From NCBI GenBank assembly GCA_000611775.1, contig KK106985.1, positions 849,982 to 913,981 of the forward strand: 64,000 bases of DNA, given 5' to 3'. The stretch comes from Umbilicaria muhlenbergii. Taxonomy: Eukaryota > Ascomycota > Lecanoromycetes > Umbilicariales > Umbilicariaceae. Under the pieces are notes generated by a model. It had not been told where the DNA came from. It saw only the letters and a program-made list of their open reading frames with translations, and did not search any database. Of this stretch, positions 43,401 through 57,059 are shown piece by piece. Made by a program: the position numbers and the translations under genes. Numbering within the stretch: the stretch's first letter is position 1; the number at the start of each line of letters is the position of its first letter.

Positions 43401-45787
43401 TAAAACTTTTATATGTATGTTAAACTCATTAATTTAATCACTGCTAACCTGTTCAGTCATATCATTTGATATCATTTGAATCATTCAGTTCAGTTCAACA
43501 TTCAGGCATAAACTTGACATCACTCTCTTCTCTGTTTAATGAGTTTTATAAGCTGATCATCTACCTTTCTGCTTCATTATTGATGTATTCAGTGACTCAG
43601 TCAGCTTATTCAAGTACCTTTCATGAAATGCTTTTTTCAGTTCAGGTGAGTGTTTGAACCTGTCAGTGTTGTATCAGGTCTTGTCAGGTGAATATTTTTT
43701 TCATGTCACTTTGTATTATAATTTATTTCTTCATCAACAGCTGTCATCAATTTGTTCAACTTCTCATTTCAGTTCAGCCTGTTCAGTTATTACAGGTGGC
43801 AGAGGTGGCTTAATTTATTCAAGTAAAGAATCATTCACAGTGAGCTGTAGTAAGAAGATGTGAAAGACAGAGTGTATCTTCATTGACTCAGGCAGTTCAA
43901 GCTCATATGCTTGAGCTGAAACTTTCTTCTTGATTCAAAAAGGTTCTTCATTCTTGTGATTCAGCTTCTTGAACAAATGAGTCATTTGAATGTTCTTCAT
44001 TAACAATCATATCAGGTCTCTCACTTTATATGCTGAGGTCAATATTCAGGTTTTGTTCATGAAATCTTCTTGCTGAAGTTGTGCTGCTGTCATGTTGTCT
44101 TGTAACATCACATGTAGAGCTTTCATATGATTCATTATGAAATCAGTCTTTTCCTTCAGGATTCATTCTCTTGTCAGCAGTGAAGTGATCAATCATTCAG
44201 GGTTGAAGCTCATTCAGGGGTGATATTCCTTATTCACAAAGAATGATGAGACTTTGATGAAGTCAGAATCTGCATTGTTGGCTGTAAACTCAGTCATTGA
44301 TAATCATTTAGTTCAGTCATCTTGCTGATAGTTCACAAATGCTCTAAGATATCATTTAATATTCACATTCACATTTTCAGACTGCTTGTCTGTCTCAGGG
44401 TGAAAAGTGGTTGAAGGTTTCAATTTGATTCAGAGTTGTTCACATAAGTATTTTCAGAGTAATGCTACAAATTGTGGTCCTCAGTCTGATGTTATGATTT
44501 GTGATAGCTCATGAAATCTTCATACATTTTGAAGCAAGAGTTCAGTAATGTATTCAGTTGATGTTTCCTCATCCTTATCTGTTGAACAAGAAATATAATG
44601 TCTTTCTTTAATCAGTCTGCAAATGACTGTCAGGATTGCGTTGAACCCTTTGCTTTCAAGTAACTCAGTAATCAAGTTGAGTGAAATATCTTGCCATGAA
44701 TGACTTAAAATTGAAAGTGATTTCAGAGCTCCTTGATACTGCTCATTCATGTTCTTCATTCAGCGGCAGATGTGGCAATTCTGAACAAAATGACTGACTG
44801 TTCAGTTCATTCAGGGCCAGTAGTAGAAGCATGCAAGCAGTTTCAGAGTCTTTTGATGTTCAATATGTTTTATCATCAGCTGTTCATGAGCTTCCTGAAT
44901 TAATCATTATCATAATTTATTCTTATCTGAATCATTGTTGACTTCTGAGACTCATACACATTCTTGATAAAGCAGTCAGCCTTTGTCCTCAGTGCAGTCA
45001 CTGAGAGAGATCTTGATTAAATGTCTTGCCTTGATCTGTAATAAGTTTAGAATTTCCTGGCAGAAGTCATCTGCTATCACATAACAGGTAATCAACTCAT
45101 TTAAAGTCTCATTCAAGACCTGTTCAGTTGATTCATTCAGAACATCATTTGAATTATTATTCAGATCATTCAGGGCCTGTTCAGTTGATTTGTTCAGAAC
45201 ATCATTTAAATCATCATTCAGATCATTCAGAGCCTGTTCAGTTGATTTTAAAAGCTGAGGAGCTTTTTCTTTTTGTTCAGTGATGATGCATGAGTTTAAG
45301 CAGCGGCTCAGTAGCATGATTTAAGATTGATATCATAATCACTCATCATCCTCATTCTTCTTTAGTTGATTATCTGAGTGTTTAATGAGTGTGTTCACCT
45401 TTTCATTTTCCTTGCCTGTTCAGTAGGTGATCACAAAGTTGAATTGTGAGAGAAATTCAGCTCATCTGATTTGTCTGTGAGTCAGTTTCTTGATCATTAT
45501 AAAGTACTTCAGAGCTTTATGATCTGTTAGAATTTAAATCAGATTCTTCATTCCTGTTAATTCAGCACATCATTCCTCTAGACTTCAAATGATGATCAAC
45601 AATTCTTTGTCATAAATTTCATAGTTGCATTCAGCTGGTATGAGTTTCTTAGAGAAAAATGTCACTGAATGCATTAATCTTTAATCATCTCTCTGAGACA
45701 GTACTCCTGTGAATACCAGATCAGATGAGTCACATTTAAGATAACATGTTCAGGTTCAGTCAAAGTGTTGTAATATTAACATGTTAA
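43401..45787 (-). mobile_element. Ty3/Gypsy element, pol 3' half (broken, truncated)
   Basis: Minus-strand pol fragments in order from right to left: RNase H (about 45420-45750), a linker with a 63-bp tandem repeat (45110-45250), integrase zinc-binding and core parts (44300-44960), and an integrase C-terminal segment (about 43790-43970). The element is cut on its right side by the LTR at 45788. No LTR of its own is identified on the left. Broken many times. Confidence 0.7.
45110..45250 (-). repeat. 63-bp tandem repeat within Gypsy pol
   Basis: Units around TTCAGATCATTCAGAGCC and TGTTCAGTTGATT recur at about 63-bp spacing. On the minus strand they read as repeated STEQALNDLN-type blocks, a coding-length (21-residue) period. 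Confidence 0.65.
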
Positions 45788-46242
45788 TGTAAGCGTACTA
45801 CCGTGAGGTAATATCTTAACTAAGAAATTATGAAGCTATGTGACAATAATGACTTAAGCTTATAGTTGATGGTTCACAATAGTATGATATTGCTAGTAGG
45901 TAGAGAATTATTGTTAAGAAAGAAAGTGAGACATGCTTTAACCTCATAATATATCCCTTCTGAAGTTAACCTGCTTGAGGAAAATCTCATGAAGCAGTCA
46001 CCTCAGTAAAGCTGCTTTCATAAGGTGTTCATTACTGAATCACACCTCTGTGAGGTGTCATCAATGATGTTAATTTCTTTAACCACTTTCATGAAGTGCT
46101 GAGAGTGATGTTTATTGACTGAGCTCCCTCATGAGGTTGATTCATTAGTGAAAGTTACCTTCACAAGGTTGCACTGTTGTTAAGTATAATCTTTCTTATT
46201 CTGAATTAGCACCTGATGAGTTCTGTACACTGAATGCTCACA
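45788..46242 (-). repeat. LTR, family 3 (455 bp), 3' LTR of element A
   Basis: Starts TGTAAGCGTACTACC, ends ATGCTCACA, followed by TTGCCCCCCCCCTTC (polypurine tract complement). The same family occurs at 52405-52474 (partial) and 56453-56852. Confidence 0.8.
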
Positions 46243-49200
46243 TTGCCCCCCCCCTTCAAAGGCTCATGCCCTCATGAGTATGATGATGTTCACAGTTGCA
46301 AGCCTTCACTGAGAAGTGCTTCACAATGCATCAGTAACAGTTAAAAAAAATGACCCTGTAGGTCAGAAAAAAAAAATTAAAATCATAAAAAAAATATGTT
46401 GTGAAGCTCATTAAAACTCAGTGGGAAAAAGAGTCTCCCTTCACAAGATGTTTATGAAGTTATGATTGATTTATACACTGACTCAGTGTTTATGATGATT
46501 GTTGTTCATTTGTGAGCCTGTTCAGCTGTTCATGAGGTCATTCAGATTCACTTTGTCAAGCATCATGAATGACTTCACGTGAGTCATAAGGTCAGAGTTT
46601 TCACTGTCAGTAACCTTCACAACTTCAATCCTCTCACTCTTATCAGGTAAGTTCATGATAATGATTCTTATAATGCACTCTTGTAATGTTTGTCCTCATG
46701 ATGCTTGCTTTCATGATGCTTGCCTTCATGGTGCTTTTTCACTAACAGTGATACAGCTCATCATGTTTCACACTGATCATACAATTAATGTCTTTAAGTA
46801 AATCATTTGTGATTCTTGTTTGTTTCCTTCATTTATGCGGGCTGATGATGAAGCCTCATGCAATCACACCTTTCATGAGGTCACCCTTTACAGGGAGCCT
46901 CAGCTTCATGATTATGTTGTCTCACAACAGCTCATTCAGCTCACTGATCATGAGCAAGATCATGAGATGATTTGTAAGTGACCTTCATGATCACCCTCTG
47001 TGAGAACGCTTCATGACTGACCTTTGTGATAATAATCATGAAGATTAAGAACATCCCTCCTCAGACTTGTGAGTCATGTGTTATTGTCACTGCAGGTCAT
47101 GATCTTAATTATTTTAAGAATTGTTTCCTCTCCTTTTACATCATCAAGTGTGTGAAGTGTCTTTGATACATCAGCAAAGTCTGCATCTTCCTGTGTATGA
47201 CTTTATGATATGTTTTCATGAGATGCTTTTGCTAATCATTTGCAGCTCTGTCTTCATCATCTTCAGCCTCATCATCTTTCTCATGAGAACTGAGTCTGCC
47301 TTCACCTCTGCCTCTGCCCCCGGTCAACCCTGACCCTGAGGGTTGCAAGGAGACGCGCAAGGCGCATAAGCAGAAGAAATGCTGAGTGAGCAAGACTCAC
47401 AAAGCTGCTGTGACTGCTGTTTAAGCTCAACACCTCTGTGAAGGTGAAGACTCATGAGCTTCACTGAAGGGAAATATCACTGTGACAAACTAATGATGAT
47501 TGAGATGTTTAAACTCTTTCAGAGGTAAATATCAGCTCCTGTGAGAATTATCCCTCACAGGACTTTAACTCTGAGTCAGACCTCTTCATGATGTTAAAGA
47601 TTAATAAGTCTTGACAGGCTGAAGTCAACATGACTCATCTCTTCATGAGTCTTCAGGCTCTGTGAAGTGATTTCACTTTCAGTCCTCTGATAGCTTAATG
47701 CTCTGATGAGCAGAAGGAATCTTAACTCTTTGCTTAATTCTCTCATGAACATGTACTGACATTGATTATGACTCATGAAGTCTCAGAAAAGTCCTCATGA
47801 AACTTTTTAATCAATTTCTTGAAGTTGCAGATGTTATTCACAGATTTTTAAGTAATCTCTGAGGATTCCTTTCACACAATGTGATATTATAAAACAGGTT
47901 TATCCTCAGGGCTGATCACAATTCATGAGGCTGTTATAACCTCAACTTCTCACTCCCTTTCAGCTGAGTCTTCTGTGAGGTGAAGTGATTTAAACTCTGA
48001 TGTATCCTCACCTGCCCGCGGTTTATGATCATGAAGCAGGTTAACATAAAACACATTATAAATATGAAGTTCCTTCAGTAGTTTCAGTTGATAAACAACA
48101 TTCTCAATCTTTTTTATAATCTGAAAGGGTTCATAACACTGTCAATTCAGCTTTCATGAGGATCACTTCAGAGTTATGTTTTTAACCTTTAATCAAATTA
48201 ACTGTCTGACTTTATAAGTCACATCAAGGTGAGACTGATTGTAATGTTTAGCTTGATACTCTTGAGACTTCACAAGAGCTTCTTTTCAGTAGAAGAGTGT
48301 AAGCTCATGTTGTACATGAACTCAGTTAATGTTAAAAGTGAGGCTCAATTGTCCTGTTGATAATTGACATAATTTTACAGGTACTGTTTCAGCATGCTAT
48401 TCTGTTGTTCAGTCTGCTCATCAGTTTGCAGATGAAAGGCAGTGCTCAATCAACAATTAATCTTCAACATGAACATCAAGTTGACTCAGAGTCATGAGGT
48501 AAAAACAGATTCATGATCTGAAATTAAAGCTTGAGTGACTTCATGCAGTTTAACAATCTCTCTCACAAAGGCCTTCATGAGTTGATCAGCAGTTCAGTCC
48601 TTTCTGGCTGAAATATAATGTTTCATCTTTGAGAATTTACACATCATCATCAGTATGATATCATACACACCCTCATAAGCATGGCTCTCTGAAAGGTCAG
48701 TTATGAAGTTTAAAGTGAGTACCTCTCAGAGTCCCTTCAGAATAAGTATGAGCTGTAATAATTCAGATTATCTTTCACAAATGACTTTGACTTCCTGACA
48801 GATAAGACAAGAATTACAGTATTCCTGAATTTGCTTCTGCATGTTCAGTCAGTAGTACTTTGCATGTATTAAAGTAAAGATTTTCTCTGTCATGAGGTGA
48901 CCTGCAAGTGACTCATCATGATGCTTCTTAATAATCTCAAGTTGTAATGACTCTGCATGAGGTATATAAAGCATTGAGTTAAAGTATAAAAGATCATTCC
49001 TTCATGATCAAAGTGAGTGAGAACCTGACATTCTTGAATTAACTTCATGAGCAGTGATCTGTTTCAGCATATGCTTCATGAGGGGATCAATCTGCAAGAA
49101 CTCAGGTAACATTTTAATGAGAGAAGTGTTAACCTCCTCATAAGGTCCTTCATTTAAAACAGCCTCAGAGGCTCATTTCTGTTGATTTCACTGTCAGAGA

Positions 49201-52200
49201 CTTGTTGTGCCTGCAATTAATACCTCATGAAGATGTACCTCTTGAGTCAATAAATCATCTCTAAACTCAACTGAAATTAAAGTTACTGTCAGGAACAGCA
49301 CCTGTTGCAACATTAAAGCATTCTCAGTCTGATTCTCTTGTTTCACTTCATGTTGATAATTAGGTCTCCGTGAAGGGCTGTCAACAAGATTCAGATTTCC
49401 CTTTCAGTAAGTGATAACAAAATCATAGGCTGATAAAGTCAACACTCATCAAACCTGTCTTCATGAGAGCTTATGAGTAGTCATAAAGCTTCACAAGCTT
49501 GAATAATTTGATAACACTTCAACTGAATGAGTGAATCCTTCTAAATAGTGCTGTCAATGATGAAAACTCTCAACTATCATGAGCAGTTCTTCATCATGAG
49601 TTTCATATTTTCATTTCATGAGTATCATCTTTCATGAGAAATAGGCTATAACTCTTCACTCATCAGAGTGTTTTTGTGAGAGAATGCTTGAGATCACATA
49701 CTCTGAGGCATTCATTTCAAGCTGTATTAATAATGTGATGTTGAAATGCTGCAGGAACAGAGCAGTAGTGAAAGCTTGCACAAGAATTTTAAAGGCAGTC
49801 TGTGCCTTTAAAAACAGAAAGCCTGCCCTTCATGAGATCAACTCCTTGTTTAATTTTGCATTAAACTCCTTAGTGGTCTTCATGAGAGGTGCAGTGATAT
49901 GTGAGAAGCCCTGTATGAACCTCTGATAGAAGTTCATGAAGCTCAGAAATGTTTACACTTCATGCACACTTTCTGACTCTGATCAGTTGATAATGATGAA
50001 TATGTGATTCATCTTCATTTCAACCCTCATATCTGTGATAATGTATCTCAAGAAGGGCACACGCTTCACATTAAATAAATATTTAAAAAGCTTTGTGAAC
50101 AACTCTGTCATGAGCAGAGCTTTCAAAATAATCTGAACATGCTGTTCATGCTGACTCTCTTTCATTGAGTAAATCAGTATATCATTCAAGAATATAATCA
50201 TGAAGATGTTTAAATGTTCATGAAGAACTTCATGAATATAAGACTGAAAACTCATGAAAGCATTGATAAGCTCAAAAGACATAATCAAGTATTCATAGAG
50301 TCTGTACTTAGTATGAAAGACTGTCTTTCACTCATCACCCTCACATATGTGAATGTGATAATAAGCATTTTTAACATCAATCTTCATAAAGATCTGAGTG
50401 TCACAGACATGATTCATGATCTCATTAATCAGTGATAAAGAGTACTGATTCTTTTAAGTAATAACATTTAACCTCTGATAGTTCATGCAGAGCTGCAAGC
50501 CTTCATCATTTTTAAATACAAAGAGCACTGATGCTTCTGCAGAAGATCACAACAGCTGAATAAACTCATTCATGAGGTTGATATTTAAATACTCCTGTAG
50601 TACAGTCAACTCCTTCATGAAAAGATTGTACATAAGATCAAAAGATGATGTTATTCTCTTCAGCAGGTTAATTGAGTGATCTTCTTTATGATGAAGAGGC
50701 AGAGTTTTCACCTGAGTTTCTGAAAAGACCTCTGTGAGGCTCTTATAGACTTCAGGAATCAGGTTCATAAAGTTTTTTAATTCATTAAAATTTATCACCT
50801 GCAATCTCTGCATCATGTAGTTCATCTTAAGATCTCTGAGTTTTCTCATGAGGCCTTTTATGATGATCTCTTTTAACAGTGAAGTTGTTAAAGAGTTTCC
50901 TGCATCTGACCTTCACTGTACTATAAGATTGATGAAGTCAACCTTCAGATTATTTCATCATAATCATGATAATCTTAAGATTACTGGCATCTTTAAGTCA
51001 GCAGAGGTAAAAGGTTCATAAGTTTATTTTCAGACTTCAAAAGAGTCCTGAACCTTTATCACTTCATGATAAACAGAATAAGTTCACAAGGTATCTTCTT
51101 CAGCATGATGAAGTGATAACATCTTAAAGACTGAAGATAAGCCCTCTGCAATATCCTTGTGAAGAAGATTGAGGTCATTAACACTGTCAAGAACAGTTGA
51201 AAGTGATCTTTCTGCAAGATGTACTGTGAGTCATAATCATGTCTTCATCTTAAAAGATGCACTCTTCTCTGATCTTGACTTCACAGTGATCTTCACAGTA
51301 GCCTTAAAGACTGCTGTGACATGATTACTGTTATTAACTGAACTGATTGACAGAGTCCTGCTCACAGTGTTGTTTAACTTCTTCTTAAGACAGTTCAGTT
51401 CTTTATGTCTGCACTTGTCACAGTAGTTGCAGTCTTCATTAAAGAACACTCCTCATGAGAGTTCTGAATTGTGCAGTGTAGTGATGATGAATGTTGTAGG
51501 TTTATGATCTTTTCACTTCATGATGTTCACAGAAGTGCTTCTGCTGAAGTCATTATTCATGATTATTGCCTGTGAGTGAGTTTCAGTCCTGATGCTGAGA
51601 TGAAGTTTCTTCATGAGTGTAATCAAATCTTCATGAGAGTTTGAAAACACAGAGTGTTCATGAATCTTCTGCTTCATGACATGATTCAGGCCCTTGAAGA
51701 AGATCATTAACTGAATTTGATGATAATCCTTCACTTCATTTTTTATTTAAGTCAGAAGTTCATCTGACCTGTGAAGATACTCATTATCAGATTCACTGCT
51801 TAACTTGTGATAATTCATTCAATTCATTCATGTGTTATACACTCAGTTATCACAGTTTTTTAAAAGAGACTTTAAAAAGTTCTTCTGACTTTCTCAGGTA
51901 TCTTTTAAGCTCTTTTCTTTATGATGTGTGACTCATCACTTTGTAATTTTGTAGTTCAGATATTAATCTGACTCTTCAAGGCAGAGCTTCATGAAAAGAT
52001 GCTCAATTTGATGTACATACTGCTGAAAGTGAGGATAGTCCTTCATACAGTAGAGGTCTTCATCTTTGACTCACTTTTCATAGCAGGCGCATTTCAGAGT
52101 TGAAGATAAATTTGATGTAAATCATCTGTGAGCTTTAAGCTCAGCCTGCCTAGTATGTTCCTTCTCACTCATGAGTTGAATCTTCACAAGTTGAATTTTG

Positions 52201-52474
52201 GTATTCATCATGATGAACTCCTCAGAGAATGTAGGAGTGACGTGTCATGACTGAGAGTTAAGAATGATAAAATCATCATTAATTGTTGCTTGCAAAGTTT
52301 CTGAAGTGATTTGTGAAACTGTTGCAGAGGCTGATTAAGGAGTTCATGAGTTTTCAGTCATTCTTGCTGAACAGCGTCCTTACAATGAATTGAAGCAATA
52401 AAACTGTAAGTGTACTATCATGAGGTAATATCTTAACTAAGGAATTATGAAGCTATGTGACAATAATGACTTAA
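45788..52474 (-). mobile_element. Ty3/Gypsy element A, near full length (broken)
   Basis: The 3' LTR (45788-46242) is followed by a polypurine tract on the minus strand (C-run at 46245-46254). Then, right to left in coding order: gag (51500-52350), CCHC zinc knuckle (about 51400-51450), protease region, reverse transcriptase (49980-50850, with the FLNDILIYS active-site region), RNase H (49300-49900) and integrase with the DDE-core region (48300-48900). The 5' LTR survives only as 52405-52474. Sister copy B (53169-56852) is nearly parallel from 49070 on. Broken throughout, tens of stops; old, but dating is invalid because of the mutation process. Confidence 0.8.
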
Positions 52475-52772
52475 GACTGTGATACAATATACTCTGTCAG
52501 CCTTACTGTACCCACCTGAGTACAGGGTGAGAATTAAGGTTAGGACTTTTCAGTCTGAATGCAAGTAACACACTTTTCAGAATCATCACTCACACAACAG
52601 TCTTTCACATCATCAACACATCATTTACATGATTGCATGATGAAAAGAGTGAGGTTGAGCCTATGAAGAAGATTATGACATCATTAAGAGAAGTTCAGTT
52701 TCTTTTGCACTCAAGAAGTAAGCATGAAGATGTTTAAGTTTTTAAGAATAAAAATCTTAAGGAGAAAGTTAA
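52475..52772. other. Unassigned 298-bp AT-rich segment
   Basis: Lies between the truncated LTR of element A and the family-1 LTR. No coding or repeat identity is recognised. Confidence 0.4.
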
Positions 52773-53168
52773 TGTTAAGGCTTCTGCATTATAGTATTAA
52801 TGAAGTATGCAGTGTGAGCATACACATGATACTGCTCACCTTGCTCACCTGTCAAGCATGCTGAGCATGAAGTGTTACATCATGTTGCTCACCTTGCTCA
52901 TCATGATGAGCATGATGAGTACACTGAGCACATGAGTCTTCTATAGTTTATATAATCACAGGTAAATTCATAGTTAGGAGCTTATGCTCAACTCATGTAT
53001 TAAAGACAATCTCTTAAGTTTATGATTATTAATTCCCTCACTTGATCTTAACCTTAAGATCATTATATGATCATGATAATTCATTGAACCTTGTCTAGTT
53101 CATTGAATCATACTTATAGTTCATTGAATGATAATATTACTTCAGTCACTATGACATCACCTGTTACA
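52773..53168 (-). repeat. LTR, family 1 (396 bp), inverted copy
   Basis: Reads TGTTAAGGCTTCTGCATTAT ... CACCTGTTACA, the reverse complement of the LTR at 63215-63676, lacking most of its 19-bp tandem units. It abuts the truncated left side of element B. No matching 5-bp flanks are seen. Confidence 0.75.
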
Positions 53169-56100
53169 CATATGCTTCATGAGGGGATCAATCCACAAGA
53201 ACTCAGGTAACATTTCAATGAAAGAGATGTTAATCTCTTTATAAGATTCTTCATTCAAAACAGCCTCAGAGGCCTGTTTTCATTAGTTTCACTGCTGAGA
53301 ACTTGTTGTGCCTGCAATTAATACCTCATGAAGGTGTATCTTCTGAGCTAATAAGTCATCTTTAAGTTTAACTGAAATTAAAGTTACTGTCAGGAACAGC
53401 ATCTGTTGCAACATTAAAGCATCTTCAATCTGATCCTCTTGTTTCACTTCATGTTGATGATCAGGTCTTCATGAAGGGCTGTTAACAAGATTCAGATTTC
53501 TCTTTCAATAAATGATAATAAAATCATAAGTTGATAAAGTCAACACTCATTAAACCTGTCTTCATGAGAGTTTATGAGTAGTCATAAAGCTTCACAAGCT
53601 CAAATGATTTGATAACATCTTAATTGAATGAGTGAATCCTTCTAAATAGTGCTGTCAATGATGAAAACTCTCAATTATCATGAGCAGTTCTTCATCATGA
53701 GTTTCATACTTCTGTTTCATGAGTATCATCTTTCATGAGAAATAGACTGTAACTCTTCACTCATCAGAGTACTTTTGTGAGAAAATGCTTAAAATCACAT
53801 ACTCTGAGGCATCTGTTTCAAGCTGTATTGATAATGTGATGTTGAAATGCTGCAGGAACAGAGCAGTAGTGAAAGCTCACATAAGAATTTTAAAAGCAGT
53901 TTGTGTCTTCAAAGACAGGAAGTCTGCTCTCTGTGAGATTAACTTCTTATTTAATTTTGCATTAAACCCTTTAATGATCTTCATGAGAGATGCAGTGATA
54001 TATGAGAAGCCTTGTATGAACCTTTAATAAAAGTTCATGAAGCTCAGAAATGTTTACACTTCATGCACACTTTTTGACTCTGATTAGTTGACAATGATGA
54101 ATATGTGATTCATCTTCATTTCAACTCCTGTATCTGTGATAATGTATCTCAAGAAGGGCACACGCTTCACATTAAATAAGTATTTAAAAAACTTTACAAA
54201 CAACTCTGTCATGAGCAGAGCTTTCAAGACAATTTGAACATGCTGTTCATGCTGACTCTCTTTCATTGAGTAAATTAGTATATCATTCAAGAATACAATC
54301 ATGAAGATGTTTAAATATTCATGAAGAACTTCATGAATATAAGACTGAAAACTCACAAGAGCATTGATAAGCTCAAAAAGCATAATCAAGTATTCATACA
54401 ACTTGTACTTAGTATGAAAGGCTGTCTTTCACTCATCACCCTCACATATGCAGATGTGATAATAAGTGTTTTTAATGTTAATCTTTGTAAAGATCTGAGC
54501 ATCACAGACATGATTCATGATCTCATTAATCAGTGATAAAGGGTATCAGTTCTTTTAAATAATAACATTTAACTTCTGATAATTCATGCAGAGCTGCAAG
54601 CCTTCATCACTTTTAAGTGCAAAGAGCACTGATGCTCTCATGAAAGATCATGACAGCTGAATAAACCTGTTCATGAGGTTGATATTTAAATACTTTTATA
54701 GTACAGCCAACTCCTTCATGAAAAGATTGTACATAAGGTTAAAGAATGATGTTGTTTTCTTCAACAGATTAATTGAGTGATCTTTTTTATGATGAGAAGG
54801 CAGAGTTTCTGCTTGAGTTTCTGAAAAAACCTTCATGAGGCTCTTGTAAGCTTCAGAAATCAAGTTCATGAAGCTTTTTAATTCATTAAGATTTATCACT
54901 TGTAATTTCTGCATCATGTAGTTCACCTTAAGGTCTCTGAGTTTTCTCATGAGATCTTTTATGATGATTTTTTTCAGCAGTGAAATTGTTAAAGAGTTTC
55001 CTGCATCTGACCTTCACTGTACTGTAAGATTAATGAAGTCAACCTTCAGATTATTCTGTTATAATCATGATAATTTTAAGATTACTGGCATCTTTAAGTC
55101 AGCAGAGGTAAAAGGTTCATAAGTTTATTTTCAGACTTCAAAAGAGTCCTGAACCTCTATTACTTCATGATAAATAAAATAAGTCTGCAAGGTATCTCCT
55201 TCAACATGATGAAGTGATAATGTCTTAAAGATTAAAGATAAACCCTCTGCAATATCCTTGTGAAGAAGATTGAGGTCATTAGCACTGTCAAGAACAGTTG
55301 AAAGTGATTTCTCTGCAAGATGTATTGTGAGTCATAATCATGTCTTCATCTTAAAGAATGTACTCTTCTTTGATCTTAACTTCATGATGATCTTCATGAT
55401 AACCTCAGAGGCTGCTGTGACATGATTACTGCTGTTAATTAAACTGATTAACAGAGTCTTGCTCACAGTGTTGTTTAACTTCTTCTTAAAACAGTTCAGT
55501 TCTTTATGTCTGCACTTATCACAGTAGTTGCAGTCTTCATTAAAGAATACTTCTCATGAGAGTTTCAGATTATGTGATGTAGTGATGATGAATGTTGTAG
55601 ATTTGTGATTTTTTCATTTCATGATGTTCACAGAGATGCTTCTGCTGAAGTCACTGTTCACAGTTGTTGCTTATGAGTGAGTTTCAGTCCTGATGCTGAG
55701 ATGAAGTTTCTTCATGAGTGTAATCAAATCTTCATGAGAGTTTGAAAACACAGAGTGTTTATGAATCTTCTGCTTCATGACATGATTCAAGCTTTTGAAG
55801 AAGATTATTAATTGAATTTAATGATAATTCTTCACTTCATTTCTTATTTAAATCAGAAGTTCATCTAACCTGTGAAGATACTCATCATCAGATTCACTGC
55901 TTAACTTGTGACAATTCATTTAATTTATTTATGTGTTATACACCTGATTATCACAGTTTTTTAAAAGAGACTTTAAAAAGTCCTTTTGACTTTCTCAGGT
56001 ATTTTTCAAGCTTTTTTCTTCATGATGTGCAACTCACTGCTTCACAATTTTGTAGTTCAGATATCAATTTAACTCTTCAAGGTGAAGCTTCATGAGAAGG

Positions 56101-56852
56101 TGCTTAATTTGATGTACATATTACTAAAAATGAAGATAGTCCTTCATATAATATAAATCCTCATCTTTGACTCACTTTTCATAGTGAGTGTGTTTTGAAG
56201 TTGAAGATAAATCTGATGTAAATCATTTGTGAGTTTTAAGCTCAGTCTGCCTAGTATGTTCCTTCTCACTCATGAGTTGAATCTTCACAAGTTGAATTTT
56301 GATATTCATCATGATGAACTCCTCAGAGAATGTAGAAGTGACATGTCATGACTGAGAATCAAGGATGATAAAATCATCATTAATTATTACTTGTGAAGTT
56401 TCTGAAGCGGTTTGTGAAACTGTTGCAGAGGAATGAATTGAAGCAATAAAACTGTAAATGTATTATCATGAGGTAATATTTTAACTAAGGAATTATGAAG
56501 CTATGTGACAATAATGACTTAAGCTTATAATTGATGGTTTACAATAGTATGATATTGCTAATAAGTAGAGAATTATTGTTAAGAAAGAAAGTGAGACATG
56601 CTTTAACCTCATAATATATCTCTTCTGAAGCTAGCCTGCCTGAGGAAGGTCTCATGAAGCAATCATCTTAATGAAGTTATCTTCATGAGGTGTTCATTGC
56701 TGAATCACAGCTCTGTGAGGTGTCATCAATGATGTTAACTTCTTTAATCACTTTCATGAAGTGCTGAGAGTGATGTTTATCAGCTGAGCTTCCTCATAAA
56801 GTTGATTCACTAGTGAAAGTTACCTTCACAAGACTGTGCTGTTGTTAAGTAT
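53169..56852 (-). mobile_element. Ty3/Gypsy element B, 5' half with LTR (broken, truncated)
   Basis: Parallel to 49070-52475 of element A: RNase H, reverse transcriptase (about 54080-54950), zinc knuckle (about 55500-55560), gag and then a family-3 LTR (56453-56852). Integrase and 3' LTR are missing, cut by the LTR at 52773-53168. Copies A and B differ mostly by transitions at scattered sites, so both mutated separately. The LTR is itself cut by element C at 56853. Confidence 0.8.
56453..56852 (-). repeat. LTR, family 3, interrupted by element C
   Basis: Starts TGTAAATGTATTATCATGAG and matches 45788-46187, up to the GTTGTTAAGTAT point where element C begins. Confidence 0.8.
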
Positions 56853-57059
56853 TGTTACAGCTAGTTATTTCACTTTATAAGTAAGCTTAAAACTGTTGCA
56901 AGAGGTGAGTTATTTAAAACTAAAAAAGTATAAAGAAGGAAGCAGTCTTGTGAGTGCAGTCATGACATAAATGTCAAAGTGTCAAGACACACTAATCTCA
57001 ATTTAATTTAATGTCAGGTAGTTCAATATCTGTCAGTGTCAATTAATCATGTCATAACA
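56853..57059 (-). repeat. LTR, family 4 (207 bp), 3' LTR of element C
   Basis: TGTTACAGCTAGTTATTTCA to TCATAACA; same length as 62866-63072. Confidence 0.85.
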
